A stretch of 64,000 bases of DNA, from positions 1,929,763 through 1,993,762 of the forward strand of contig NZ_CP053921.1 in assembly GCF_013260645.1 (NCBI RefSeq), in the 5' to 3' direction. Positions 18,045 through 28,398 of the stretch are shown here, piece by piece. Positions within the stretch are counted from its first letter, which is position 1, and each line of letters opens with the position of its first letter. The DNA comes from Erythrobacter mangrovi (GTDB lineage Bacteria; Pseudomonadota; Alphaproteobacteria; Sphingomonadales; Sphingomonadaceae). Under the pieces are notes generated by a model. The model did not search any database. It was not told the DNA's origin and saw nothing but the letters and a program-made list of their open reading frames with translations. Made by a program: the position numbers and the translations under genes.

Positions 18045-19600
18045 CAGTGCGCTCCCTCTTCGGTCGCTTCTTCGCCATGCACGGCAGCGACATAGTTCGC
18101 ATTATGCTCGCGAGGCGTACCCACCTCGTTTGCAGAGTCGAACGAAGGCGCGGCACGTGCGATGCGCGCCTCTAGGGTGGCAATGTCCTGTCGCATGGGT
18201 GCTAGGAAGCTTTCCGGATAAACGCCCATCCACAGCACAGCAGCCGCGATTGGGGCGAGCATTGCCCACTCGCGGGCGTTGAGGTCGGTCATGCGCGCGG
18301 CATCTTCATTGACCTGCGCACCGAACACGACGCGACGATAGAGGTAGAGCATGTAGGCTGCACCAAGGATGATGCCCGTTGTGCAAACCAGCGTCACCAG
18401 GGTCGAAACCTTGTAGATGCCCGCAAGCGCCAGGAACTCACCAACGAAGTTGCTGGTCCCCGGCAGTCCGACCGAGGCCATGGTGAACAGCATGAAGAAC
18501 AGCGCATACTTCGGCATGTTGATGCTGAGCCCGCCGTAGCGCGCAATCTCGCGCGTGTGCAGCCGGTCGTAGATCACGCCGACGCAGAGGAACAAAGCGC
18601 CGGAGACGAGGCCGTGGCCGAGCATGACCATCATCGCACCCTCGATCCCCTGCACGTTGAACGCGAAGAGGCCGACAGTGACGATCGCCATATGCGCGAC
18701 CGACGAATAGGCGATCAGCTTCTTCATGTCGTCCTGCACCAGCGCCACCAGTGACGTGTAGACCACTGCAATCATCGACAGCACGAAGATGAGCCAGGCG
18801 AACTGCGCGCTCGCTTCAGGGAACATCGGCAAGCTGAACCGGATGAAACCGTAACCGGCGAGCTTCAACAGCACCCCGGCGAGGATGACCGATCCTGCGG
18901 TCGGTGCCTGCACATGCGCGTCGGGCAACCAGGTGTGGACTGGCCACATCGGCATCTTCACCGCAAAGCTGGCAAAGAAGGCCAGCCACAGCCACGTCTG
19001 CGCCGCCGGGCTGAAGTCATAATTCATCAACGTCGGGATGTCGGTGGTACCTGCGGTGTTCGCCATCCACATCATCGCAATCAGCATCAGGACCGAGCCG
19101 AGCAGCGTGTAGAGGAAGAACTTGTAACTCGCGTAGATACGATCCTGACCGCCCCACACACCGATGATCAGGTACATCGGGATCAGGCCAGCCTCGAAGA
19201 AGATGTAGAATAGGTAGAGGTCCTGCGCCATGAACACGCCGAGCATCAGCACTTCCATGAACAGGAAGGCGCTCATGTATTCGCCAACGCGCTTGGTGAT
19301 GCTGTCCCAGCTCGCGAGGATACAGATCGGCATCAGGAACACGCTGAGCATGATCAGCATCAGGGCGATGCCGTCGATCCCGAGCGCGTAGCTGAAACCG
19401 GCAAAGACCTCGGCGCGTTCGGTGAACTGCCACTGCGCGCCGCCAATGTCGTAGTTCATCCACAACAGCACACCAAGTGCGAGGTCGAATATCGTCACGC
19501 CCAGAGCGACCAGGCGCGCGGTTGGCGCGTTCAGGAACAGGCAGGCGATTGCCCCGGCAAGCGGAACAGCGAGCATCAGGGAAAGGATGGGGAACTCCAT
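18044..19600 (-). CDS. nuoM: NADH-quinone oxidoreductase subunit M
   Basis: Antiporter-like proton-pumping subunit of complex I. 518 aa, about 14 membrane helices. Marks include VKMPMWPVHTWLPDAHVQAPT with the key Lys/His region, and KKLIAYSSVAHMA. The frame is open to 19837, but the product begins at the ATG at 19600 ([10 protein letters not shown]), whose A is the last base of the nuoL stop (TGATG coupling). The extra upstream codons are out-of-frame nuoL sequence. Confidence 0.96.
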   Translation of the reverse strand: MEFPILSLMLAVPLAGAIACLFLNAPTARLVALGVTIFDLALGVLLWMNYDIGGAQWQFTERAEVFAGFSYALGIDGIALMLIMLSVFLMPICILASWDSITKRVGEYMSAFLFMEVLMLGVFMAQDLYLFYIFFEAGLIPMYLIIGVWGGQDRIYASYKFFLYTLLGSVLMLIAMMWMANTAGTTDIPTLMNYDFSPAAQTWLWLAFFASFAVKMPMWPVHTWLPDAHVQAPTAGSVILAGVLLKLAGYGFIRFSLPMFPEASAQFAWLIFVLSMIAVVYTSLVALVQDDMKKLIAYSSVAHMAIVTVGLFAFNVQGIEGAMMVMLGHGLVSGALFLCVGVIYDRLHTREIARYGGLSINMPKYALFFMLFTMASVGLPGTSNFVGEFLALAGIYKVSTLVTLVCTTGIILGAAYMLYLYRRVVFGAQVNEDAARMTDLNAREWAMLAPIAAAVLWMGVYPESFLAPMRQDIATLEARIARAAPSFDSANEVGTPREHNANYVAAVHGEEATEEGAH

Positions 19601-21591
19601 CAGAACAGCACCCAGGTGATCGCGGCGACGAGTCCGAGGAGCATCACCAGCGCATAGGTATAGAGATAACCGGTCTGGAACCTGTGGGCGCCGATCGAGC
19701 CCTTCTCGACCACCCAGGCGACGCCGTTGGGGCCGAAACGGTCGATGATGCCGATATCGCCGAGCTTCCAGAACTGGCGGCCGAGCCAGAAGGCGGGGAC
19801 CACGAAGAGGTAATGGTACAGTTCGTCGAAATACCACTTGTTGTAGAGGAAGCGGTACACTGGGCCGAGCTGTTCGGCGGTCTTACCCGGGATCGAGGTG
19901 TCCTTGATGTAGGCAAGCCAGGCGACGAACAGGCCAAGTACCATCACGATGAACGCCGCATACTTAACCAGGTACGGTACGTTGTGCATCGCGTGGATCA
20001 GTGACTCGTTGTAGAAGATCGAGCCGCTCCAGAATGCCGCGCTGTCGAGGAACGAAGGCGCGAAGAACTGACCAGCGGCGATCGCCCCAATCGAAAGCAG
20101 GCCAAGCGGGACCAGCATCGACAGCGGGCTTTCATGCGGGTGATATCCACCCGTCGTGTCTGCACCCGCTTCTTCAGGCGTCTTGTGAACCGAATGCTGG
20201 ATATGCTCGCTCTCAATCCAGCGCGGCTTGCCCCAGAACGTCAGGAACATCAGGCGCCAGCTATAGAAGCTGGTCAGCAAAGCGGCGAAGGTACCCATCC
20301 AGAAGGCGAAATCGCCAAGCTCGGTACCGCGGCCATAGGCGACCTCGATGATCGCGTCCTTCGACCAGAAGCCTGCGAACCCGGCACCGAGGTGGTAAAC
20401 ACCAACACCGGTGATCGCCAATGTGCCTGCCATCATCGCCCAGAAGGTCAGTGGGATGTGCTTACGCAGGCCGCCGTAGTAACGCATGTCCTGCTCGTGA
20501 TGCATGGCGTGAATGACCGAGCCAGCACCAAGGAACAGCAGCGCCTTGAAGAAGGCATGCGTAAACAGGTGGAACATCGCAGCGCCATAGGCGCCGACGC
20601 CGGCGGCGAAGAACATATAGCCGAGCTGCGAACAGGTCGAATAGGCGATGACGCGCTTGATATCCCACTGCGTGGTGCCGACGGTGGCGGCGAAGATACA
20701 GGTCGCGGCACCGATGAAAGTCACCATTGCCAGTGCTGCCGGTGCGGTTTCGAACATCGGCGACAGGCGGCAAACCATGAACACACCCGCCGTCACCATG
20801 GTGGCGGCGTGGATCAGCGCGGAAACCGGGGTCGGACCCTCCATCGCGTCGGGAAGCCAGGTATGCAGGCCAAGCTGCGCAGACTTGCCCATCGCACCGA
20901 TGAACAGGAGGATGCAGAGCACATCCATTGTTTGGACGCGGTAACCGAGGAAGCCTATGGTGGCCCCGCTCATGCCCGGTGCAGCTTCGAGGATCGCCGG
21001 GATCGATACGGTCCCGAACACCAGGAAAGTACCAAAGATGCCGAGCATGAAGCCGAGGTCGCCTACACGGTTGACCACAAAGGCCTTGATCGCGGCGGCA
21101 TTGGCGCTGGGCTTCTTGAACCAGAAACCGATCAACAGGTAGCTGGCAAGGCCCACCCCTTCCCAACCGAAGAACATCTGGACCAGATTATCGGCGGTCA
21201 CCAGCATCAGCATGGCGAAGGTAAACAGCGAGAGATAGGCGAAGAAGCGCGGTTGGTCCGGGTCCTCGTCCATATAGCCCCAGCTATACAGGTGGACGAG
21301 CGCCGAGACGGTGGTGATGACCACCAGCATCACCGCGGTCAGCGTGTCGACCCGCAATGCCCAGTCGACCGCCAGATCGCCCGAATGCATCCAGGTCAGA
21401 ACCGGGACAACAGTCGCCTCATAGGTGCCACCGACAAAACCGAGGAAGATTGGCCAGCTCAACGCGCAGCTCACGAACAGTGCGCCGGTCGTGAGCGACT
21501 TGGCGAAGACGCTCGGCGCGGCCTTGTTGGTCAGCCCGGCGACGATCGCCGCGAGCAGCGGCAGGAATACGATGAAAAGGATCGGGTGCAC
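19600..21591 (-). CDS. nuoL: NADH-quinone oxidoreductase subunit L
   Basis: Distal proton-pumping subunit of complex I with the long amphipathic lateral helix. 663 aa, normal length. [37 protein letters not shown] and [16 protein letters not shown] are the expected motifs; the C-terminal about 150 residues hold the lateral helix and last membrane segments. It starts 6 bp after nuoK and is coupled to nuoM by a shared base. Confidence 0.97.
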   Translation of the reverse strand: MHPILFIVFLPLLAAIVAGLTNKAAPSVFAKSLTTGALFVSCALSWPIFLGFVGGTYEATVVPVLTWMHSGDLAVDWALRVDTLTAVMLVVITTVSALVHLYSWGYMDEDPDQPRFFAYLSLFTFAMLMLVTADNLVQMFFGWEGVGLASYLLIGFWFKKPSANAAAIKAFVVNRVGDLGFMLGIFGTFLVFGTVSIPAILEAAPGMSGATIGFLGYRVQTMDVLCILLFIGAMGKSAQLGLHTWLPDAMEGPTPVSALIHAATMVTAGVFMVCRLSPMFETAPAALAMVTFIGAATCIFAATVGTTQWDIKRVIAYSTCSQLGYMFFAAGVGAYGAAMFHLFTHAFFKALLFLGAGSVIHAMHHEQDMRYYGGLRKHIPLTFWAMMAGTLAITGVGVYHLGAGFAGFWSKDAIIEVAYGRGTELGDFAFWMGTFAALLTSFYSWRLMFLTFWGKPRWIESEHIQHSVHKTPEEAGADTTGGYHPHESPLSMLVPLGLLSIGAIAAGQFFAPSFLDSAAFWSGSIFYNESLIHAMHNVPYLVKYAAFIVMVLGLFVAWLAYIKDTSIPGKTAEQLGPVYRFLYNKWYFDELYHYLFVVPAFWLGRQFWKLGDIGIIDRFGPNGVAWVVEKGSIGAHRFQTGYLYTYALVMLLGLVAAITWVLF

Positions 21592-21597
21592 CGGAGC

Positions 21598-21903
21598 TTA
21601 TCCCTTCAGCCGGTCGACGTCGTCGACCGCGATGGTACCGCGGCCGCGGAAGTAGATGACAAGGATGGCGAGCCCGACGGCGGCTTCACCCGCAGCGACG
21701 GTCAGCACGAACATCGCGAAGACCTGACCAACCAGGTCGCCAAGGAAGGCGCTGAACGCCACAAGGTTGATATTCACCGCCAGCAGGATCAGCTCGATCG
21801 CCATCAGGATGACGATGATGTTCTTCCGGTTGAGGAAGATGCCGAGCACGCCGAGCACGAACAGGATCGCGCTGACGACGACGTAATGTTCGATGCCGAT
21901 CAC
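21598..21903 (-). CDS. nuoK: NADH-quinone oxidoreductase subunit K
   Basis: Small membrane subunit of complex I, 101 aa with three hydrophobic helices. The conserved buried Glu pair of the proton path is in [27 protein letters not shown] and [12 protein letters not shown]. The ATG overlaps the nuoJ stop by 4 bp (ATGA). Confidence 0.96.
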   Translation of the reverse strand: MIGIEHYVVVSAILFVLGVLGIFLNRKNIIVILMAIELILLAVNINLVAFSAFLGDLVGQVFAMFVLTVAAGEAAVGLAILVIYFRGRGTIAVDDVDRLKG

Positions 21904-22523
21904 AGCTCGACCCCCTTGCCGATCGTCGGCTGCTTCATGACAGTTGCCTCGTCAGGGTTGCGGCGAACCTGCTTGCCGATGTCCTGCTGTCCGCGCGCAC
22001 CATCGGGGCGCTGGCGATGGGTCAGCACGATCGCGCCGACCATGGCGACAAGCAGGATCACGCCCGCAGCTTCGAACAGGAACAGGTAGTCGCGGTAAAG
22101 CACCGCACCGATGCTCTCGATATTGGCACGGTCGGCCAGTGGCGCGGCAACGCCGCTCGGCGTACCAAGCTGAAGCGCGCCCGCGCGATAGGCGCCGATG
22201 CCCAGGACCAGTTCCGCCAGCAGCACCAGTGCGATGGCGATGCCCAGCGGGAAGTTCTTCACGAAACCCGCCCGCATCTCCGAGAAATCGATGTCGAGCA
22301 TCATCACGACGAACAGGAACAACACCGCGACCGCACCAACGTAGACGATCACCAGCAGCGCCGCGATGAATTCGGCGCCGACCATGACCATCAGGCCCGC
22401 GGCATTGAAGAATGCCAGGATCAACCACAGCACCGAATGGACCGGATTGCGCGCCATGATGACCATGACGGCGCTGCCGATCACCAGCGTGGCGAAGAGA
22501 TAGAAAGCTAGGGTCTGGATCAC
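21900..22523 (-). CDS. nuoJ: NADH-quinone oxidoreductase subunit J
   Basis: Membrane subunit of complex I, 207 aa with five hydrophobic helices. [19 protein letters not shown] and [19 protein letters not shown] hold the conserved third-helix region. The C-terminal about 40 residues are hydrophilic. It lies 12 bp after nuoI and overlaps nuoK by 4 bp. Confidence 0.96.
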   Translation of the reverse strand: MIQTLAFYLFATLVIGSAVMVIMARNPVHSVLWLILAFFNAAGLMVMVGAEFIAALLVIVYVGAVAVLFLFVVMMLDIDFSEMRAGFVKNFPLGIAIALVLLAELVLGIGAYRAGALQLGTPSGVAAPLADRANIESIGAVLYRDYLFLFEAAGVILLVAMVGAIVLTHRQRPDGARGQQDIGKQVRRNPDEATVMKQPTIGKGVEL

Positions 22524-22535
22524 AGCGACGGCCCC

Positions 22536-23021
22536 CTATCGATACGGCGCATCGGCTTCAAGGTTCGCAGCGATAGCGCGCTCCCACTTGTCACCATTGG
22601 CGAGCAGCTTGGCCTTGTCGTAAAGAAGCTCCTCGCGGGTTTCGGTCGCATATTCGAAGTTCGGCCCTTCGACGATGGCATCGACCGGGCAAGCTTCCTG
22701 GCAGAAACCGCAGTAGATGCACTTGGTCATGTCGATGTCGTAACGCGTGGTGCGGCGGCTGCCGTCCTCGCGCGGTTCGGCCTCGATCGTGATCGCCTGT
22801 GCCGGGCAGATCGCTTCGCACAGCTTGCAGGCAATGCAGCGTTCTTCGCCATTGGGATAGCGACGCAGCGCATGCTCGCCGCGAAAGCGCGGGCTGATCG
22901 GGTTCTTCTCAAACGGGTAATTGATCGTCGCCTTGGGCTTGAAGAAGTACTTCAGCGTGAGGGCGTGTGCCTTCACGAACTCCCACAGGGTGAACGACTT
23001 GACGAGTTGCGCGACAGTCAT
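22536..23021 (-). CDS. nuoI: NADH-quinone oxidoreductase subunit I (2x[4Fe-4S])
   Basis: Peripheral-arm subunit with clusters N6a and N6b that pass electrons toward quinone. 161 aa. The two CxxCxxCxxxCP motifs are complete: Cys62/65/68/72 ([12 protein letters not shown]) and Cys101/104/107/111 ([12 protein letters not shown]). An N-terminal amphipathic helix lies on the membrane. The start overlaps the nuoH stop by 4 bp. Confidence 0.97.
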   Translation of the reverse strand: MTVAQLVKSFTLWEFVKAHALTLKYFFKPKATINYPFEKNPISPRFRGEHALRRYPNGEERCIACKLCEAICPAQAITIEAEPREDGSRRTTRYDIDMTKCIYCGFCQEACPVDAIVEGPNFEYATETREELLYDKAKLLANGDKWERAIAANLEADAPYR

Positions 23022-24082
23022 GCGTAATGTCCCGTGGCCATCAAGTAGCCACTTACGAGTACGACGAAGAACAGGCTCAGCGGCAGGAATACCTTCCAGC
23101 CCAGGCGCATCAGCTGGTCATAGCGATAGCGCGGTACGGTAGCCTTCACCCAGCTGAAGATGAAGAAGAAGAACAGGATCTTCGCGAACAGCCAGAAGAC
23201 TGCGGTCAGGCCTTCGGTGAAGAAGAAGCTGTAGAGGACCGGGATATCGAGCGGCGGCAGCCAGCCACCCCAGAACAGAATGGCGTTCAGCGCGCACATC
23301 AGGATGACATTGGCGTACTCACCGAGCCAGAACAGCGCGAAGCTCATCGAGGAATATTCGGTCTGGTAGCCACCCACCAGCTCGCTCTCCGCCTCGGTCA
23401 GGTCGAAAGGCGCGCGCGCGGTTTCTGCCAGTGCGCTGATCAGGAACATGACCCACAGCGGGAACAGCAGCGGGTTGAACACGAAGCCGTTGATCAGGCC
23501 GAAGATGTGCCCTTTCTGGGCCAGGATGATGCCGTTCATGTTGAACGTGCCCGCCCACAGCACCACGCAGATCAGGATGAAACCAATCGAGACTTCGTAG
23601 CTGATCATCTGCGCCGCGGCGCGCATGGCGGAGAAGAAGGGGTACTTCGAGTTGGATGCCCAACCCGACATGACCACGCCGTAAACCCCAAGCGAACTGA
23701 TCGCGAGGATGTAGAGCAAGCCGATGTTGATATCGGCCAGCACCGCCACGGGACCAAACGGCACCACCGCCCACGCAAGCAGTGCCACCGTGAAGGTGAT
23801 GATCGGGGCGATGAGGAAGATCGCCTTGTTCGCCGCGGTCGGGACGATCGTTTCCTGCAGGAACACCTTGAGCCCGTCGGCAAAGGACTGAAGCAGTCCG
23901 AAGGGTCCGACCACGTTCGGCCCCTTGCGCAGCGCGATCGCTGCCCAGATTTTGCGATCGGCATAGATGATCATCGCCACCGCCAGCATCAACGGCAAGG
24001 CGATCAGCAGGATGCCGGCAACCGTCGCGACAAGCCATGCGCCCTCGTATGGCAGGCCGAGGTTCTGGAAGAATTCGGTCAT
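23018..24082 (-). CDS. nuoH: NADH-quinone oxidoreductase subunit H
   Basis: Membrane subunit that forms the quinone chamber with NuoB and NuoD. 354 aa with eight hydrophobic helices. [21 protein letters not shown] and the acidic loop [20 protein letters not shown] are the conserved quinone-site segments. The A of its ATG is the last base of the TAA of the 56-aa ORF upstream. Confidence 0.97.
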   Translation of the reverse strand: MTEFFQNLGLPYEGAWLVATVAGILLIALPLMLAVAMIIYADRKIWAAIALRKGPNVVGPFGLLQSFADGLKVFLQETIVPTAANKAIFLIAPIITFTVALLAWAVVPFGPVAVLADINIGLLYILAISSLGVYGVVMSGWASNSKYPFFSAMRAAAQMISYEVSIGFILICVVLWAGTFNMNGIILAQKGHIFGLINGFVFNPLLFPLWVMFLISALAETARAPFDLTEAESELVGGYQTEYSSMSFALFWLGEYANVILMCALNAILFWGGWLPPLDIPVLYSFFFTEGLTAVFWLFAKILFFFFIFSWVKATVPRYRYDQLMRLGWKVFLPLSLFFVVLVSGYLMATGHYA

Positions 24083-24252
24083 TATTCGTCACCTACCGGA
24101 GTCGCGTAGCCGCTGTCGGCATTGATTTCGGAAGCATCGGGAGTCCGCTTCTTCAGATCCTCATTCGATTTGCGATCGGTCAGTTTCATCGAAACGACGA
24201 ACACGAGCACTAGCAGAAGCAGCGCACCAACAATGGCGAGTCCCACGGTCAT
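24082..24252 (-). CDS. 56-aa single-pass membrane peptide inside the nuo operon
   Basis: Not a known complex I subunit. The ATG at 24252 overlaps the nuoG stop by 4 bp (ATGA), and the TAA shares its last base with the nuoH ATG (TAATG). The 171 bp are therefore filled exactly by one frame coupled at both ends, strong evidence of translation. The peptide has a hydrophobic helix at residues about 3-20 ([18 protein letters not shown]). A charged segment follows (about 22-37, [14 protein letters not shown]), then an acidic, polar tail to residue 56. An N-out/C-in single-pass protein is likely. A role in complex I assembly or stability is inferred from position only. Confidence 0.75.
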   Translation of the reverse strand: MTVGLAIVGALLLLVLVFVVSMKLTDRKSNEDLKKRTPDASEINADSGYATPVGDE

Positions 24253-26258
24253 TCCGCAGCCTCCGCCAAGGCGTCACCATGGAGCAGTTCTGCCGAGCAG
24301 CGCTGCATCATTTCGCTGGCGCGGGCGATCGGGTTGGTGAGGTAGAAATCCTTGATCGGATAGGCGGAGATGACGCCTTCTGCCTTGGTCTTTGCATCAG
24401 CCTTGGGCAGCGCGCCGTAGTTCGAAAGTCCTTCCTCGCCCAGTGCCGGGACTTCCTTGATCATCGCCGCCTGGAGCCGCGCGAAACTGTCGAAACCGAC
24501 CGAGACACCCAGCGCATCGGCCAACGCGCGCAGGATGGTCCAGTCTTCACGCGCGTCGCCCGGTGCGAAGACAGCCTTCTCGGCAAACTGCACACGCCCT
24601 TCGGTGTTGACGTAGGTACCGTCCTTTTCGGCGTAGCTCGCGCCCGGCAGGATGATATCCGCCGCATGCGCACCCTTGTCGCCATGATGGCCGATGTAGA
24701 CCTTGATCGCGTCAGCAAAGGGCTCGAAATCCATTTCGTCCGCGCCAAGGCTGATCACGACCTTGGGCTTGGCCGCAACAATATCCTTCATCCCACCCTT
24801 TTGCGCGAAGCCGAGCATTAGCCCGCCCATGCGCGCGGCGCTGAAATGGAGAACGTTGAAGCCGTTCCAGCCATCCTTCACGAGACCGTACTTGTCCGCG
24901 AAGGCCAGTCCGGCGCCCAAAGCGCCTTTGGCCAGTGCCGCACCGCCCATGATGATCGCCGGACGCGCGGCACCCTTGAACACATCGGCCACTTCCTTGG
25001 GCAGCTTGCCGAGCAGCGAGAGATCCTCGCCGAGGAACTCTGCCGGATAGGTCGGGTCCCAATAGGGGCCCAAAATGAACACCTTGGCACCGCGCTTTAC
25101 CGCCTTGCGGAGGCGGACATTGACCAGCGCAGCTTCCCAGCGGATGTGGCTGCCAACGATCAGGATTGCGTCGGAAGTCTCGATCCCGGCAAAGGTCGAG
25201 TTGAAATTGACCGCGGCGAGATTGGTCACGTCATAGTCCATGCCGGTCTGGCGGCCTTCGAGCAGGGTCGATCCGCAGGCCTTGAGCAAGGCCTTGGCCG
25301 CGAACATCGTCTCGCAATCGACCATGTCGCCGGCGATGGCCGCAATGGACTTGCCCGGCTTGGCCTTGGCGATCGCCTTGAAGGCATCGTCCCAGCTCGC
25401 AGGTTTGAGGCCGCCCTTGACGCGCATGAAGACCTTATCGAGCCGGCGCTTGCCGAGGCCATCGACCATGTAGCGGCCCTTGTCGGACAGCCATTCCTCG
25501 TTGACGTCGTCATTGATGCGCGGAAGTGCACGCATGACTTCACGGCCGCGGCTGTCGAGGCGAATGTTCGCACCCACCGCATCGGAAACATCGATGCTGA
25601 GGGTCTTCTTGAGTTCCCACGGACGCGCCTCGAAGGCGTAGGGGCGCGATGTGAGCGCGCCGACCGGGCACAGATCGATCACATTGGCAGACAGCTCATG
25701 TTCGGCCGCCTGCTCAAGGTAGGTGGTGATCTGCATGTCCTCGCCGCGATAGAGCGCGCCGATTTCGTCCACGCCCGCGATCTCTTCGGAGAAGCGCACG
25801 CAGCGAGTACAGTGAATGCAGCGGGTCATGACCGTCTTGATCAGCGGGCCCATGTACTTCTCGGTCACCGCACGCTTGTTCTCGTGATAGCGCGAGCCAC
25901 CACGACCATAGGCGATCGATTGGTCCTGCAGGTCGCATTCGCCACCCTGGTCGCAGATCGGGCAGTCGAGCGGGTGGTTGATCAGGAGGAACTCCATCAC
26001 CCCTTCGCGCGCGGTCTTCACCATCGGCGTGTCAGTGCGGATTTCCTGTCCTTCAGTCGCCGGAAGCGCACAGCTTGCCTGCGGCTTGGGCGGCCCGGGC
26101 TTCACCTCGACCAGGCACATGCGGCAATTGCCAGCAATCGAGAGCCGCTCGTGATAGCAGAAGCGGGGGATTTCCTTCCCCGCAAGCTCGCAGGCCTGCA
26201 GGACGGTGGCGCCGTCCGGAACCTCGATTTCCTGTCCGTCTACGGTGACTTTAGGCAT
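24249..26258 (-). CDS. nuoG: NADH-quinone oxidoreductase subunit G
   Basis: Largest peripheral-arm subunit, carrying a [2Fe-2S] and [4Fe-4S] clusters and a catalytically inert molybdopterin-oxidoreductase-like domain. 669 aa. N-terminal ferredoxin domain with CYHERLSIAGNCRMCLVEV, then the His-Cys cluster region (HPLDCPICDQGGECDLQD). CIHCTRCVRF and a later Cys in VIDLCPVGAL form the next cluster. The remaining about 450 residues are the inert domain. It follows the secreted-protein gene by 3 bp and overlaps the 56-aa ORF by 4 bp. Confidence 0.96.
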   Translation of the reverse strand: MPKVTVDGQEIEVPDGATVLQACELAGKEIPRFCYHERLSIAGNCRMCLVEVKPGPPKPQASCALPATEGQEIRTDTPMVKTAREGVMEFLLINHPLDCPICDQGGECDLQDQSIAYGRGGSRYHENKRAVTEKYMGPLIKTVMTRCIHCTRCVRFSEEIAGVDEIGALYRGEDMQITTYLEQAAEHELSANVIDLCPVGALTSRPYAFEARPWELKKTLSIDVSDAVGANIRLDSRGREVMRALPRINDDVNEEWLSDKGRYMVDGLGKRRLDKVFMRVKGGLKPASWDDAFKAIAKAKPGKSIAAIAGDMVDCETMFAAKALLKACGSTLLEGRQTGMDYDVTNLAAVNFNSTFAGIETSDAILIVGSHIRWEAALVNVRLRKAVKRGAKVFILGPYWDPTYPAEFLGEDLSLLGKLPKEVADVFKGAARPAIIMGGAALAKGALGAGLAFADKYGLVKDGWNGFNVLHFSAARMGGLMLGFAQKGGMKDIVAAKPKVVISLGADEMDFEPFADAIKVYIGHHGDKGAHAADIILPGASYAEKDGTYVNTEGRVQFAEKAVFAPGDAREDWTILRALADALGVSVGFDSFARLQAAMIKEVPALGEEGLSNYGALPKADAKTKAEGVISAYPIKDFYLTNPIARASEMMQRCSAELLHGDALAEAAE

Positions 26259-26261
26259 TAT

Positions 26262-26969
26262 TCAGTTCTCAAGCTCGATACGGCGGATACGGTGATAGAG
26301 CGGCTCTGTAACCGCCAAGCGAAGCGTTTCAGTCGAAAGCTTGAGTTCTTGTCCTTGTCCAAGGCAAGAGCTCAGAAACGGCACAAGTGCTTGTACGGCA
26401 AGACGCTCATCCGTCGACTCTGGCTCACTCTTCGCCAACTCGATCGACTCCTGCGGTGCCGACGCCACAACGCAGTCTCCGAAATCCATGTAGGAAAGAT
26501 ACGCAAGATCGCCGCGAGTGCCCTCTGGCGCGGCTGCTACCGCTTCTACAAACCAGGACTCGCCGCTAGCCAGCAAGCTCGTATCGACCTTCCTTCGCAG
26601 CTGGACCCGTACCATCTCGCGCACGAGCGAGCGCCGAAAGCTCCTGGCAACGAAAGACAACTGCCAATTTCCTACAGCAACGTCGGAACTGTCCATGCAG
26701 TTACCGATGTCACCCTCATTGCGCCGGATAATAAGGAACTCATCTTCACTACCAGGGAGTGATTCCATCAGGTCGAAGGCGTAACCGGGCCCGCGCCTGG
26801 CCACGCATTCTGCAGTGATTTGCATGACTTCGCTTGGATTTCCGCGTTTCGCGGTGCTTCCGATCCGCGACCCGGTCCATTGGGCACTCGCGGCGGTCGG
26901 TAAAGCTACAAAAGTAACCAGAGCCAACGAAAGCAACCCGCGCATTGTAAGGGATCGCCTACGAGTCAT
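26262..26969 (-). CDS. Secreted hypothetical protein inside the nuo operon
   Basis: 235 aa with an N-terminal signal peptide (hydrophobic [21 protein letters not shown], probable cut before QWTG; a start at Met9 is possible). The mature part of about 205 residues has four cysteines (in [24 protein letters not shown] and SSCLGQGQ), which could form two disulphides. It has no family I recognise. The ATG overlaps the nuoF stop by 4 bp (ATGA) and the stop is 3 bp from the nuoG ATG, so it is translated within the complex I message. NuoF and NuoG are cytoplasmic, so an exported protein here is odd. Confidence 0.75.
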   Translation of the reverse strand: MTRRRSLTMRGLLSLALVTFVALPTAASAQWTGSRIGSTAKRGNPSEVMQITAECVARRGPGYAFDLMESLPGSEDEFLIIRRNEGDIGNCMDSSDVAVGNWQLSFVARSFRRSLVREMVRVQLRRKVDTSLLASGESWFVEAVAAAPEGTRGDLAYLSYMDFGDCVVASAPQESIELAKSEPESTDERLAVQALVPFLSSCLGQGQELKLSTETLRLAVTEPLYHRIRRIELEN

Positions 26970-28258
26970 TCCGCCGCCTCCGCAAACTTGGCGTTATGTT
27001 CGTGGATCCGACGCTCGAGCTCGGGGCGGAAGTGACGGATCAGGCCCTGGATCGGCCAAGCCGCCGCGTCGCCCAGTGCGCAGATGGTGTGGCCTTCGAC
27101 CTGCTTGGTCACCTGCTGGAGCATGTCGATCTCTTCGATCGCGGCATCGCCAGTGCGCAGGCGCTCCATCATGCGCCACATCCAGCCCGTACCCTCGCGG
27201 CAAGGAGTGCACTGGCCGCAGCTTTCGTGCTTGTAGAAGTAGCTCAGGCGCGAGATTGCGCGGACGATGTCGGTGGACTTGTCCATCACGATAACTGCTG
27301 CGGTACCAAGTCCCGAGCCGACTTCGCGCAGGCCATCAAAGTCCATCGGCGCGTCCCAGATCTGCTGGGCCGGGACTAGCGGGACCGAAGAGCCGCCGGG
27401 GATTACAGCAAGGAGGTTGTCCTTGCCGCCGGTGATGCCGCCGCAGTGCTTCTCGATTAGCTCGCTGAAGGGGATGCTCATCGCCTCTTCGACGACACAG
27501 GGCTTGTTCACATGCCCGCTGATCTGAAAGAGCTTCGTGCCCTTGTTGTTCTCACGCCCGAAGGAACTGAACCACGACGCGCTGCGCCGCAGGATCGTCG
27601 GGACAACCGCGATGCTTTCGACGTTGTTGACCGTGGTCGGGCAGCCATAGAGCCCCGCCCCGGCCGGGAACGGCGGTTTGAGGCGAGGCTGCCCCTTCTT
27701 GCCTTCGAGGCTCTCGATCATCGCGGTTTCTTCACCGCAGATGTAAGCGCCCGCACCGCGGTGGACGAAGACGTCGAAATCATAGCCCGACTTCGCCGCG
27801 TTCTTACCCAGCAGCTTCGCAGCATAGGCTTCGTCGATCGCCTTCTGCAGCGTTTCTGCCTCGCGGATGTATTCGCCGCGGATGTAGATGTAGGCCGCCC
27901 GCGCACGCATGGCGAAACCCGCGATCAGCGCGCCTTCGATCAATTTGTGCGGATCGTGGCGAATGATTTCGCGGTCCTTGCACGAACCCGGCTCGGATTC
28001 GTCGGCATTGATAACCAGGAAGCTCGGACGACCGTCGCGGCTTTCCTTGGGCATGAACGACCACTTGAGGCCGGTGGGGAAGCCAGCGCCACCACGGCCG
28101 CGAAGACCGGAAGCCTTCACCTCCTCAATGATGGCATCCTGCCCGCGCGCGATCAGCGACTTGGTATCGTCCCAGTCGCCACGCGCCTGCGCCGCCTTCA
28201 GGCCCCAGTCCTGATAGCCATACAGGTTGGTGAAGATGCGGTCCTTATCCGCGAGCAT
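26966..28258 (-). CDS. nuoF: NADH-quinone oxidoreductase subunit F (NADH-binding)
   Basis: Carries the FMN and NADH sites and cluster N3. 430 aa. [15 protein letters not shown] is the NADH loop, [19 protein letters not shown] the FMN site and [12 protein letters not shown] plus a later Cys the [4Fe-4S] ligands. The frame is open to 28363, but the start is ATG 28258 (MLADKDRIF), whose A is the last base of the 46-aa ORF stop (TGATG). The upstream codons are out-of-frame sequence. Confidence 0.96.
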   Translation of the reverse strand: MLADKDRIFTNLYGYQDWGLKAAQARGDWDDTKSLIARGQDAIIEEVKASGLRGRGGAGFPTGLKWSFMPKESRDGRPSFLVINADESEPGSCKDREIIRHDPHKLIEGALIAGFAMRARAAYIYIRGEYIREAETLQKAIDEAYAAKLLGKNAAKSGYDFDVFVHRGAGAYICGEETAMIESLEGKKGQPRLKPPFPAGAGLYGCPTTVNNVESIAVVPTILRRSASWFSSFGRENNKGTKLFQISGHVNKPCVVEEAMSIPFSELIEKHCGGITGGKDNLLAVIPGGSSVPLVPAQQIWDAPMDFDGLREVGSGLGTAAVIVMDKSTDIVRAISRLSYFYKHESCGQCTPCREGTGWMWRMMERLRTGDAAIEEIDMLQQVTKQVEGHTICALGDAAAWPIQGLIRHFRPELERRIHEHNAKFAEAAE

Positions 28259-28398
28259 CAGAGTGACCCTCCCTGCGAGAGGAAATAGAATGCGCCGACA
28301 AGCACCACGGCCATCAGCCCGAACTTGATGATGCCTGTCAGCACCTTCCAGGCGACAAAGCACACGATCAGTGCGACTAGAATGGTCGCTATGCTCAT
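28258..28398 (-). CDS. 46-aa hydrophobic membrane peptide inside the nuo operon
   Basis: Not a known complex I subunit. The ATG at 28398 shares its A with the nuoE TGA, and its own TGA shares its last base with the nuoF ATG; the 141 bp are exactly one coupled frame. Nearly the whole product is hydrophobic: helix one about 2-20 ([19 protein letters not shown]), a short TGIIKFG turn, helix two about 27-40 ([14 protein letters not shown]), tail SQGGSL. An upstream in-frame ATG at 28404 would add two residues. Function unknown. It lies between two soluble-arm genes, so it is not simply a neighbour of the membrane subunits. Confidence 0.75.
   Translation of the reverse strand: MSIATILVALIVCFVAWKVLTGIIKFGLMAVVLVGAFYFLSQGGSL

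Noticed and set aside
20134..22089. 651-codon plus-strand open frame opposite nuoL-nuoK-nuoJ
   Set aside because: Shadow of the nuo genes in high-G+C sequence; its translation is Arg/His/Gln/Asp-rich and matches no family, while the minus strand encodes clear complex I subunits.
24846..26762. 638-codon plus-strand open frame opposite nuoG and the secreted-protein gene
   Set aside because: Antisense shadow; it crosses a gene junction and has no motif.
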